Shown: in pieces, positions 22,064-33,686 of the stretch
How positions within the stretch are numbered: the stretch's first letter is position 1
How the letters are laid out: each line of letters opens with the position of its first letter
Assembly (NCBI GenBank): GCA_944990035.1
Contig: CALYLX010000159.1
Location: 1,116,001-1,180,000, forward strand
Length of the DNA: 64,000 nt
From: Clitopilus passeckerianus
Taxonomy: Eukaryota > Basidiomycota > Agaricomycetes > Agaricales > Entolomataceae
Reading direction: 5' to 3'
The notes under the pieces: model-generated
Database searches by the model: none
Told to the model about the DNA's origin: nothing
Seen by the model: the letters and a program-made list of their open reading frames with translations, nothing else
Position numbers and translations under genes: made by a program

Positions 22064-25000
22064 ATGAGTGTTATGCTCACAAAGTTCGAGTCGAAGAGCA
22101 ACCGCGTCAAGGGTACGTGGTTATATACATTTTCGCGGTAAATTGATGTGCTGAGGTCTATTGGCATTATCGCCACCATTTGAACAGGGCTTGCTTTTCA
22201 TCCGACTCAACCACTTCTGGCAGCTGCGCTACACAATGGCAGTGTGCAATTATGGAATTATCGCATGGGAGTCCTGGTTGATAGATTCGAGGAACACGAA
22301 GGTATGCCGCCTGATTGGTGCCATATATTGACTGTATCTGACCAGATCTTGATTATAGGTCCTGTACGAGGCGTAGCCATTCATCCGAGCCGACCACTTC
22401 TAGTTACTGGAGGAGATGACTACAAAATCCGCGTCTGGGGTGAGCACATATATGTATTTTCCGTCCTCCTAGAGCTCAAGCTGATCATTGGGCCTTCGCA
22501 GATATTCGGCCTCAGAACAGGAGGTGCCTTTACACACTACACGGCCATTTGGACTATGTACGCACGGTCCAGTTCCATCACGAAATGCCTTGGATTGTGC
22601 GTGTATTGTGTTTTGACATCAAGGCCTTTAACTCAGCCTTCTTTTTACACTTCGTTAGATATCCGCCTCCGACGATCAGACTATTCGAATCTGGAACAGC
22701 ACATCCCGTCAATGCATAGCCGTCCTAACAGGGCATTCTCACTATGTCATGTCCGCTCAATTCCATCCTAAGGAGGATCTTGTCGTTTCCGCCTCCATGG
22801 ATCAGACTGTCCGTGTCTGGGATATATCTGGACTTCGCAAATCCTCCTCTGCCTCATCTGGAATGACTCCAGCCTCACACGCTGCCGCCGGAGGCGGTGG
22901 CGGTTTCGGTGGCGGTCCTGGTGGGGGAGGAGCAGGAGCATTCGAGACCTTTGACTCTTTCTCGACCGTCAAATATGTACTTGAAGGACACGACCGAGGA
23001 GTCAACTTTGCACAGTTCCACCCCACTCTCCCCCTTATCGTCTCCGCTGCTGACGACCGCGTCATCAAGATCTGGCGCATGTCAGAAACCAAAGCATGGG
23101 AAGTGGATTCGTGCCGAGGACACTTCAACAACGTTTCCAGCGCGCTCTTCCACCCAAAACACGAGTTGATCGTTTCTTGCGGAGAGGACAAGACGGTACG
23201 CGTCTGGGATCTGGCAAAAAGGACTGCCATCCAGACCTTCCGGAGGGAGCACGACCGGTTCTGGATTCTCGCTGCCCATCCTCATCTCAACCTGTTCGCT
23301 GCTGGTCACGATTCTGGATTGATCGTCTTCAAGTTAGAGAGAGAACGGCCTGCCTTTGCTGTTCACGGAGAAACAGTTTACTACATCAGGGACAAATACG
23401 TCAGGAGTTATGACTTTGGTACCGGTGCAGATTTGGGATTGTTGAGTGTGAGGAAGTTCGGCAGCCCTTACGTGCCTTCTCGTACTCTCAGCTTCAACCC
23501 TGCGGAGAGGAAAGTTGTGCTCACCACTTCCTCGGACAACGGATTGTACGAGTTGGTTGGTCTACCCACCCAGGCCAGTGGTGGAGAGGTGGCAGATTCT
23601 AGTGTGGATGGCAAGAGAGGTCCAGGGCAGAGCGCGATCTTTGTCGCAAGGAACCGATTCGCAGTTCTGAACAAACCTACTCAGGTTCGTCTTTCTGAAT
23701 TCATCATTGGCACACATGATTTAAGAAATTTCTAGAGTATCGAGGTTCGCGATTTGTCGAACTCTATCGTGAAGTCGATCAAGCCTCCTGTCCCAACCAA
23801 TGAGATCTTCTACGGCGGAACCGCTTGCCTCATTCTCAGCTCAAACACCTCGGTGGTCCTTTACGACATCCAGCAGGGGAAGCAGATTGCTGAGATCAAC
23901 AGCCCTCCCGTCAAATATGTTGTCTGGAGTGCTGATGGACAACTCGTGGCACTTCTCAGCAAGCACAGTGCGTCGCTTCAGGCCTGAGTTTGCGCATCGC
24001 TGACTAGCTTTATCCAGCCATTACGATCGCCAACAAAAATTTCTCCTCTCACAGTCTAATTCATGAGACTATCCGTATCAAATCTGGAGCATGGGACGAT
24101 TCCGGAGTGTTCATCTACTCTACCCTCAACCATGTCAAGTACTGCCTATCCCAAGGGTAAGCGTTACTCGTAATTTATTCATTTCCTCTTTTCTTAGTCA
24201 CCTACCAGCGATCATGGTGTCATCTGCACCCTCGACAACCCCGTCTACCTGACCCGTGTCAAGGGTCGCACGGTATACTGCCTGGACCGCTCGGCACGCC
24301 CGAGAACCATAACCTTTGACCCGACGGAATACAGGTTCAAGTTGGCGTTGTTGAAGAACAATTACGAAGAGATGCTGTACATCATCAAGACCTCAACACT
24401 GATGGGACAAAGCATCATCAGCTATCTGCAACAGAAAGGATTCCCAGAGGTAGGTATTTTCAAGACTCTCGCTATTCGACGAATTTCTGACGGACCTATC
24501 ATTCTAGATTGCTCTTCACTTCGTCCAAGACACCAATACACGCTTCGAGCTCGCCATTGAATGTGGTAACCTCGATGTCGCGATGGAGACGGCTCGCCAG
24601 ATCGACCGAGCTGACTGCTGGGAAAGGCTGGCACAGCAGGCTCTCAAGCAAGGAAACCACAAGGTGGTCGAGAAAGCCTATCAACAAACCAAGTCTTTTG
24701 ACAAGCTCTCGTTCTTGTACCTCAGCACTGGATCAGAGGACAAGTTGGCCAAGATGCAAAAGATTGCAGACGCCAGAGGCGACCCTATGAGCAGATTCCA
24801 CAATGCTTTGTATCAAGGGGATGTTGAAAAGAGAATCGAGGTGCTGAGGGATGTTGGAATGTGTAAGTGATGCATCTGATCGCCTTTGCAAAAGGCAACT
24901 GAACTCTCCTACAGATCCATTGGCATACTTGACTGCTAAGACAAATAATCTCCCTGAAGTGGCTGCAGAAATCCTCGAGTCAGCTGGACTGACAGAAGCT

Positions 25001-26441
25001 GACATTGACGACGTCGCCATCCCTGGATCCTCTTCTCAATCACTGCCTCCTCGACCTCCGCCGATCATCACCCCAACAACTAACCTCCTCTGGCCTGTTC
25101 TTGATAAAGGGGAGAACTATTTCGACAAGGCTCTCAAGAGCGGAATGTTGGATGCGGATGTCGAACCTCCAGCCGGATATGCAAACGGAGACGCTGGGGG
25201 TGCAGCATTGGATAGCTGGGCACGCGAAGCTGAGCTGGATGCCGAGGCCGCTGATGAGATTGAAGTTGGAGGAGAAGATGGCTGGGATCTGGATCCAGAT
25301 GCGGACGATGACGTTGCGGAGGAAGAGGTCGAAGAAGAGGTTGAGGAAGAGTTAGGTGCTGGCGCTACTAAGGGCGTATCAGAGGTTGAGTACTGGACAC
25401 GCAACTCTCCCCAAGTGGCAGCGGATCATGCTGCTGCTGGAAGCTTTGAAAGTGCAATGCAGGTAAGCTTTGATTCCCAGTGCTTTCCGTAATCGAGGCT
25501 AACCAACTACTCAGATCCTCAATCGCCAATTTGGTGTTGTCAACTTCACACCACTCAAACCTCTCTTCATGTCAATATACCGGTCATCACATACCTACCT
25601 CACACCCTTGGCTTCACTTCCTCCTTTGCAACTACATGTTCGCCGAAACCATGTCGAGCCACTAAGCGGCCTCGAGATTCCTCCCAGCAAAGCCCTCCCA
25701 GTCGTTTTCCGCACTCTTGCCAGCGTTCGTTCTGAGATGGCCGAGGGCTACCGCAACGTCAGTGGGAACAAACTTGCCGAAGCCAGGGAATCCTTCCGCA
25801 CCGCCTTACGTTCTCTGCTGCTCGTCGTACTTGGTTCCGATGATGAAGCTCGGCAGTGGCGAGACCTCGTCACCAGCGCCAGGGAGTACGTTCTCGGGGT
25901 GTCAATCGAATTGGAGAGGAGGAGGCTTGAGGAACAGGAGCCTGACAATTCTGCCAGGAACTTGGAGTTGGCGGTGCTGTTTACAAAGGTCGGCATGACC
26001 GAGGGCGTTCACCAGCAGATTGCGTTGAGGAGGGCCATTGGCGTGTGTGCCAAGGTTGGGAATGTGGAGATGGCTGGACGATTGGCGAGGAAGTTGGTTG
26101 ATCTGGGTAACGTGGACCCCAAGATTATTGCTCAGGTATGTTTTGGCTATTTCGGATGGCTTCAGATCATGTCCTAACGCGATTGATGTACATAGGCCAG
26201 ACAACGTATCGCAGCAGCCGAGCGCAACCCACGAAATGCCATCGACCTCGACTTCGACGATAAAACTCCTTTCGAGATCTGCGGAGCCTCGTTTACCTCT
26301 GTATACAAAGGAAAGGGAGAGGCTGCCAGGTGCCCGTACACCGATCAGGTCTACAAGATCGAGTATAAGGGTATGCTCGACCCGCTGCTTGAATTAACTG
26401 AAATTGGAAGTGGAGGAATTGGTTTGCAGGCGAGCTGGTGA
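22064..26441 (+). CDS. COP1: Coatomer subunit alpha (COPI)
   Basis: Alpha subunit of the COPI coat for Golgi-to-ER and intra-Golgi vesicles. The start at 22064, [18 protein letters not shown], opens the N-terminal WD40 propeller: [63 protein letters not shown], a Gly-rich insert, [20 protein letters not shown] and [21 protein letters not shown] second propeller and helical solenoid follow ([20 protein letters not shown]), then an acidic linker and the COPI C-terminal domain with [34 protein letters not shown] and [20 protein letters not shown]. The unspliced last exon ends [18 protein letters not shown], the conserved family end. About ten introns. Length, about 1,200 residues, is normal. Confidence 0.95.
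26371..26429 (+). other. Intron-like segment (possible exitron) in the last COPI alpha exon
   Basis: A 59-nt stretch inside the conserved 3' coding region begins gtatgc, ends tttgcag and has a branch-like ttaactga. Read through, it encodes the family C-terminus. Spliced, it shifts the frame to [17 protein letters not shown] with a stop at 26483-26485. Which form is made cannot be told from sequence. Confidence 0.45.
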
Positions 26442-26707
26442 TAGATCGGAAAGCTGATTATGATACTTCATGTATCTCTGGATAAAATTCTGAATGCATT
26501 TTTTTTTCTCTTCTCAATTTCCTTCAAAAGAGTCAACATCATCCAGTCTTTATGCTGCGATTGCACCACGGCCATAGCCATACCTATCGAGCTTCGGATG
26601 ATGCATGGTTTGTCAGCAAAGCCCACTGGGCATAAATTTCGGGACCCCGTGTCCTTCAAAGCACTTCCTTACTTTAAAGCTTTGAAGAACTAGTTCTAAC
26701 TTGCATT

Positions 26708-27369
26708 ATGGCTTCCGACACCTCTGCTCACGAGTCTGCGTCTACGCCCAACAAAACAACTAACTCTGAAAACTCTGGGACTGGTTCTTCAGGTTCTCAG
26801 AGCGCCTTGGCGTCAGCTCCTCCTAAAAGTTCCCAGAAGCAGTCTCCGCATACAGGCTCCCAACACAAGCGTCTTAGCCAACAGATTCCCGTCTCTGACA
26901 TCCTCGCCGACATCAACTTCGTGCCTTTCGATCACCAGAGGGAGATTGTTGACCCTTTTGAACAAGATGTTGCTCGGGATGCCGAGTTCAAGAGAGGTAT
27001 ACTGACCTCCAACTAGTTTTAGGCGCATATAGTAGTAGCGCATATACTCACTTGGGACTCTCTTCAGAATTTACAAATATGCTTCTTGAAGCTATATTTG
27101 AGCTTCATGCCTGGGCATCAGCTCGCCCCATGCATATAACCGCCATGGAAGGATGCAAGCTGGAAAGAGAGCTTGGATCGATCATGGAGAGGACTACACA
27201 ACAAGGCACGTCTGATTCGTCTCCCCTGTGCCAGTTCATTGGTGCGCCGCCTCGCTATTGTAGTTTCCTTTACTGACTTCCAGCTTCAGAGATGACTCGA
27301 CAACAACTGAAGCAGTTCATTGCGCATATACACAAAGCTTTGGCGACTTTGACTGGGATGGTAGCTTGA
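26708..27369 (+). CDS. Uncharacterised small protein
   Basis: Not recognised. Exon 1 starts at 26708 with a Ser/Thr-rich low-complexity region, then IPVSDILADINFVPFDHQRE and IVDPFEQDVARDAEFKR. A second exon, from about 27068 after an intron opening at 26999, gives FTNMLLEAIFELHAWASARP and CKLERELGSIMERTTQQ. The third exon reads EMTRQQLKQFIAHIHKALAT and ends at 27369. The last intron has no suitable GT donor in phase; a GC donor at 27205 (gcacgt) would fit. The helical second half suggests a subunit of a larger complex, but no family can be named. It lies between the COPI alpha and LIM-protein genes, all on the same strand. Confidence 0.5.
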
Positions 27370-27494
27370 TAAGATTAGATTAGATTGTCTACATGATGCA
27401 ATGTCACATGATCTGTTGGGATCGCGTTCTACCCTTTTTTGGGTAACGCGTGCTCATCCTCTTCTGGCACTTCAGCGCTCGGACGACGGCAGCA

Positions 27495-30400
27495 ATGTAT
27501 CGATATCAGCCACCGAACATATACCAGCAATTGGGAGCGCAAGAGCCTCAGCAGGCAAGACAACATAATTCACTTATACAACAAAGGATTCAAGCTTTGC
27601 AAGCCAGTGTAACTCAACCACCACCACCTCCACCACCAGCTCAGAATGCAGGCGTTCTGGTTCGATACCAGCCACGACAGGCTCAACAACCACAGATTCA
27701 ACCGCAACAGCAGACACCAGTGTATCATCAACCTTATGTACAACAGCAGCAGCCAATACCACCGCCGATGAATCATGCGGCATCTGCTCCTCCCATGATT
27801 CAAGGTGTGCCCACGCCTCATCCTGGTGCTCTGCTACAAAGAGCTCCAACTTCGGTTGGTCAAAGGAGACCTTTGCCAATGCCTTCAAATATTAAGAGAA
27901 GCGAGACAGCTCCTGCTGACCCTCAGATGCCAATGCAAGGGAGGAATCTCTCGCAAGGACCCACGTTGCCACAACAAGTGCCTCAAGGCGCTGGCTTCCA
28001 ACCGATGCAGCAGATGCAACATCAAATGAACCAACAGCCAGCGCATACGCATGCTCCTCCTCGGATAGCTCAGCAGGTCTCTCAGCAGCAGATACTACCC
28101 CAGTCGATGCCCCTATTGCAACAGGTAGCACAACAACAGTCACTCCCATCGTTGCCGCCTCAATCGCGGCAGGATTCTCCTACTCGGTCGCGTCCGCTTC
28201 CCTCGCCAACACCTGCGCCTTCTGGTTCATCACCAGGAAATTTACGTCAATCGGGCTATTTTGCTTCTGCTCCGATATCGAGCCAATCCTCCGCTTTTGA
28301 CACGAGGTCACAACAACAAGCACGGGGGATGAGCCCAGGACAAGCGCCCGCGCAAAGGCAGTCTCGGATGCCCCCACCTAACCCTATGCAACCAACTGCT
28401 GCTCAGCTTATGATGATGGGCAAGTCAATGACAGACCCCATTCCTATTCTCCCGACGCGTTCTTCTGTTGTCAATCAGGAATCTCCATCTGCTAGCCCAC
28501 CTAAGCAACCAGTTCTGGGAGCATTGAACTTTTCCTCGTCCCCCACAAGGCAGCTGCCTAGTGCTGGCGACAGCCCAACGAAGACGACCGTCCCAGATCG
28601 AAGTAGGCCGCAGCCACTACCTCCTTCAGGGTTGCCCACTACTTCGCCTCATATTCGCCTGCCGAGCTTCCCGGATTCATCACCAAATACGACCCCAACT
28701 TCAACGATTAAGTTGAAAAACCCCAGTCCTAGTGCAAAGAATAAAGGACGTGCCAGTCCGCCTAGATTTGGCGTAGGTCCTATACCAACGAATATGAATC
28801 CTAGCCCCGGATCCAGTCCAGGGTCTAGCCCGACTAAAGGTGGAAATTTGGCGAATATGTTTGTAAATAGTCCATCTAAGATGACCGCAGCTCCAGGTTG
28901 GTACTATTTGCATTGATGGGCGAATACGTATTGATATTCTGGTTCTCCATCTACAGGGAGAAATGGTCCTTTTCCACCTCCTCAAACGGCACAACCTATT
29001 CCCCCCTCACAGTCTCAACCAGGGAAACCTCAGCAGAAATTCACTCCTGTTTGGAAACGCACTCTTCCTGATGTGCTACCTCCGATAGTACCGACTCCAC
29101 CGTCTTCACCCAAACGGGAAGCTCCTCCGAAACATCCACACCAGCAATGGCAGGCCTACCAGGAGCAGCTCACCCAGTCGAAGGTGAAGCCTGCCAAGGA
29201 GGACAAGAAGGCGAAGAAACTAACCAAGGAAAAGGGCAAGACGAAGGAGAAAGGCAAACTTCGAGATTTCTTCGGTAGCAAACAAACCCAACCACCTAGT
29301 CCTTCGAGGCCTCAGTCGATGCACACTCAGACTCAGTTCGCTCAGCCGCCTCCGCCTAGGCCGCCCATGCAGCATCAACATCAGAGGGCGCCAAGCTGGG
29401 AGAATGCACACCAACGGCAGCCGAGTTGGGAATATGCGCCTCAGCAGAAGCAGAGGCCTGTATCGATGTTTGCGGGCGGACAGATTACTGGTCCACCACC
29501 TGTTGTTCCGAAACATACGCGACCGCCTACGGTGACGGGACATTCAGCGTCTGGCAGCTTCGGTGGAACATCCCATACAGTGTCCTCCTCTGAAGACGAG
29601 GATAGTGAGTATGTAGAAGCTGAGGACGGCGAAGACGACGATGAAGTTGAGGATGGTGATTCGGAGTACAGCTATGAGTACGTTTATACGTATGAAGATG
29701 AGCATGGGAGGAGAGTTGAGGTCACTATGGATCGTCCACCTGGCGAGGACGGTGCACCTTTGCCCACCCCTCCTCCAATGATGCCTCCTCCCGTGAGGCC
29801 TTCCCGATCCCAAGGCTCTGCTCACTACCATTCAAATTCGATGCCACAGCCCTTTCAGGCCTCGCCAGCCAGCAAAACCGACACATCACGGAGGCAGCAG
29901 CAGCAGCAGCACTTTCGCTCCTCCTCTACATCCCAACTATCTTCATCGGGGATATCGAGCGTACCATCAAAGCACAGTCAACCTCAGCTACTATTACATA
30001 CCAAACCGTCAAACCGTACCACCCAACCCGTTCCGGCCCAGCTACCGGCCCACCACCAGCGTTCCTCGTCCAATCTCACGCACCCTCCAGAAAGCTATCA
30101 GCGAGCCCGATCTCCCTCAGTCGCTTCAACAACCACATCATCCTCCTCGTCATCTCTATCCTCACCCCGCGCTCCATCCCCACTTCCAGAATCGCCGCGT
30201 CTGAGCCCTATGAGCCCCCTGGGCGGGTTTGATGCCTTCGTTGGACCGAGACCCGCTACGCCTACTACCCCAACGTCGGTGATCGGGAGCGAGATGATGT
30301 CTCCTGCGAGCTCTATTGCGAGCTTGCCTTTGAGCCCGCAGTATGGAATCACGGATTTACCTACAAGAATTAGCACAGCGATTTCGGGACTGCCGAGGCC

Positions 30401-33373
30401 GCCTGTGATGGGGATGGCTGCAACTGCGCCTGTTCCTATTGCGAGCCAGCGACCAAATGGCCATGATGGAAGTGGCGAGAATTCAAGGCCGACGAGTGCA
30501 ACTTCCAGTACTAGTGTGAGCTCAGGCGGGTTCAGTAGCGGATCTTGGGTTGGCGTCACTGCTTTTGGTTCCGGGAATGACGATAGTGGCGATGGGACGA
30601 TCAAGAGAGGGTTTGAGCCCAGACATGGTCATTCCAGGGGCCAGAGCATGACAATGCGGATGGCTGCTGGAGGGGATGTTTCTGGCATGGTGAGAGGTTT
30701 TGATTTGGATTCAAGTCTGTGCCGAGACTGATCCTGTCATACTTCAGGGAATGAACCAATCAACTAATATTTCACCCACGAAGACGTCTAATAAGATTGA
30801 GAAGGGCAAGCAGAAGGAGTCCAATCCACCTGGTGATCCTGAAATAAACCGATGGAAGCCAACGCTACCACCTCGATCCCCTCAAGGACAGTCCAGGTCT
30901 GCCGCCAATGATACGACGCCGACGAGGACCAACATCTATCCTCACCAACCAGAGTTCAACGGCCCACCTGTCACGAAGACAACGCCCTCAAAGCCTCCAC
31001 CGACATACACAACACCGTCAAGGCCTCAGGTCAAGACACCCATGAAATATGACTATGAATTCGATCTAGACGATACACCTCCTACATCCAAACCGGGATG
31101 GAACACCATGAGGCAACAAGGGCACGAGCAGCAGGAACTTCAGCGTCAACAACAGTTACTTCAAAGGCAGATCACCCAGCGGGAACCAAAACAGATTGAG
31201 CCACCACCAGCATCACGTTCATCGACAACGGGGAGGAGGGAGTTGCCCAGCACGCCGCCGGGTGGAAGCCCAATCATGAATGGATTTGCTCATAGAGCGA
31301 ACAAAGCACAAAGTCAGATCTTCGCCAGCCCCAAATCACGTCCTTTCAATACACAAGAGAGGGGCAGGCCACAGAGCCAGATCGTCTCTCGATATATGGC
31401 ACCTCTCAGGGATGAACCCGAGGAAGGGCAGCCCAAGGAGCCACTGAAGAGAAGACCGTCCGGCTCGCGGCGTCCACTACCCACTTCACCTGGCATGGGA
31501 CCCAGTCGACCCCTGTCGTCTTCGTCCAACTTCAGCACCGGTACAACTTTCACCTCGCCACGTTCGGTCTATTCGAACATCTCCCCCAGCTCTTCGCGTA
31601 CCTCCTCGCCATTTAATGCGCCGTCCATCATCTCGACTTGCGAAATCGAGTCACCTGCTCCAGTCGGAGGGAGAGCCAAATTGGCCGATATTAGCAAGAT
31701 GGAAAGCGCAAGTGAAGGAGCTGCTACACCTCCCCCACCGTTCTCCCCTTCTAGTGGGAGGTCTAATAGTGTCATTAATAGGCAAAGTCTACAGCAACAG
31801 CGGCAACAAAGTCCCCTTTCGCAATCCCCATTGCCCGCGCCTGTACCCATTCCCACTATCAACATTGGGGGTGTAGACGCAGCTGAACAAAGGGAGAGAG
31901 AGAAGATGGAACGACGAGCCAGTGTTCCAGTAATCAACGTTGATGATGGCTCGTCACCCAGAAGGAACTATACGATGCCACCAGTTCCGATGATCAATGT
32001 GCAAGACGACAACGACAGCCAGTCAAGCAAGCAGCACCGCGAGTCTCGAAAGAGACCACAGCCGGTTCCTCATCAGCAGCAAGTGCCACAAATAAATGTA
32101 TTCGATGTACCTGGCATCAGTTTCTCGGGACCAACGAATGGACCTGAGATTACTGTCTCAGGTTCTTCCGACGTTTCATTCTCCAGTGTCGGTGGTGGTC
32201 CAATAATTCATGTATCGAGCCCCAGTGCAGAAGGGTCTCCTCGGCATGGAGGAAAGAATGCTAATCAGCACCACCAGGGACACCAGCCGCGCCAACAACC
32301 CCAGCAAGGGCAGAGGAGGGGAGGCTTGGTCTGTGGGGGATGTGGAGGATCTATCATCGGGAGGATCGTCAGTGCAATGAACCAGAGGTGGCATCCGAAC
32401 TGCTTCAAGTGTACGGTATGCGAGGAGTTGCTGGAACATGTAAGTTCTTACGAAGCAGAAGGCAAGCCGTACTGCCACCTGGATTACCACGAGGTGAGAT
32501 TCAGTTTCCCACTCCTCTTTTCTTGAGCAAAACTCCAAGATCATTACTTTTCGCTCGGATTTCCCGCACGTTCCTGATGTTCTCGAGAACCAGTCAACAG
32601 CAATACTAGACCTTTGAGTTTGATCGAGACTTCCGGGGATATGATCATAATCCTCTCAGGAACAAATACTAACTTTTGCTCTCTTCAAATAGAACTTTGC
32701 GCCCAAATGCTACCACTGCAAAACACCCATCATCGAAGAGAGGTTCATCAGCCTCGATGACGCCGCTTTGGGAAAGCGTGCATACCACCAGCAACACTTC
32801 TTCTGTGCGGAATGCGGCGATCCTTTTCTTACTCCGACGATCGATGATCCTACGGCTGCAACTGGTACGCATCAAGACCCTCCTACTCGTTCTTCATCAG
32901 CATCATTCGTCTATCTTGTCACCCTATCCCCTGATTCTTTGACAGTTACTCCGTCCATTTTCGTGGTTGTCGAACTGAATCTATACTGATGTATATTGTT
33001 TCCTCCCAGGCGAAATCAGTGTGACAGGCGATGGGGAGTATGCTGCGTCGGATGACGTTGGTTTTACGGTTTACCGCGGCTACCCTTATTGCGAGGCTTG
33101 CCATGTTCGACTGCGGCTCCCGAAGTGTAAGCGTTGCAAGCGTAGTATCCGTGATCACGAGGAAGCAGTTGAAGCGCTAGGTGGTAAATGGTGTTGGAAG
33201 TGTTTCGTCTGCAAAGTATGTCATAGCAAAGTCTCAGTAAACTATTGGATACTTACTCCGCTTCATCTTGACAGCGCTGCGAAAGACCTTTCGATAATCC
33301 CGCATTTTTCCAAAGGGGAGACGATCCATACTGCGAGCCCTGTTTCAGCATCATCTTGAGAAACGAAGTCTAG
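27495..33373 (+). CDS. Large Pro/Ser/Gln-rich LIM-domain protein (paxillin-like)
   Basis: About 1,800 residues. The first 1,650 or so are low-complexity: poly-Pro tracts (QPPPPPPPAQN), Gln runs, many SPSP and PPLP patches, an acidic stretch SSEDEDSEYVEAEDGEDDDE, and repeated IINV/PMINV-like motifs (VPVINVDDGSSP, VPMINVQDDN, QINVFDVPG). Three LIM zinc-binding domains close the protein: CGGCGGSIIGRIVSAMNQRW with HPNCFKCTVC, then KCYHCKTPIIEERFISLDD with HFFCAECGDPF, then CKRCKRSIRDHEEAVEALGG with CFVCKRCERPF. The layout (long disordered tail, C-terminal LIMs) is that of fungal paxillin-like Pxl1, which links Rho/actin signalling to polarity and septation; the role here is inferred. Introns near 28892-28956, 30688-30749, 32494-32691, 32865-33009 and 33216-33272. 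Confidence 0.82.
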
Positions 33374-33599
33374 ATTTGTGGTTCCTTGCAAGGCACGAAC
33401 GCTGGGCATTCGGTCCCATCCCCGACTTGTTTAGAGATCTCTCACCATATCATATATTTTGTAGCAATAATCCGATAATGTCAATCAATTCAAGAGATCC
33501 CGGGGCAAAAGTTGAACCCAGAACGTGATCAAGAAACAAAAGAAGTGAAACCCTCACTTCAATTGCAGTTTTCCATTATTGGGGTGGACAAAAGGTGTT

Positions 33600-33686
33600 C
33601 TGTCCCAGAGAGACTTGAACTCTCGATCTTCCGATTGATCAAGAGAGGTAACAGTCGGACGCTTTAACCAACTAAGCCATGGGACA
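33600..33686 (-). tRNA. tRNA-Asn (GTT) with a 13-nt intron
   Basis: The acceptor stem is TGTCCCA/TGGGACA, the D arm GCTT...AAGC, the anticodon stem TCCGA/TCGGA, and the T stem GAGAG/CTCTC with loop TTCAAGT; discriminator G. The anticodon loop CTGTTA...A holds anticodon GTT and is interrupted after base 37 by a 13-nt intron (CCTCTCTTGATCA), the canonical position. Confidence 0.94.

Noticed and set aside
27570..28149. Minus-strand open frames inside the LIM-protein gene
   Set aside because: Antisense shadows of Gln/Pro-rich codons; low-complexity Val/Leu/Trp translations.
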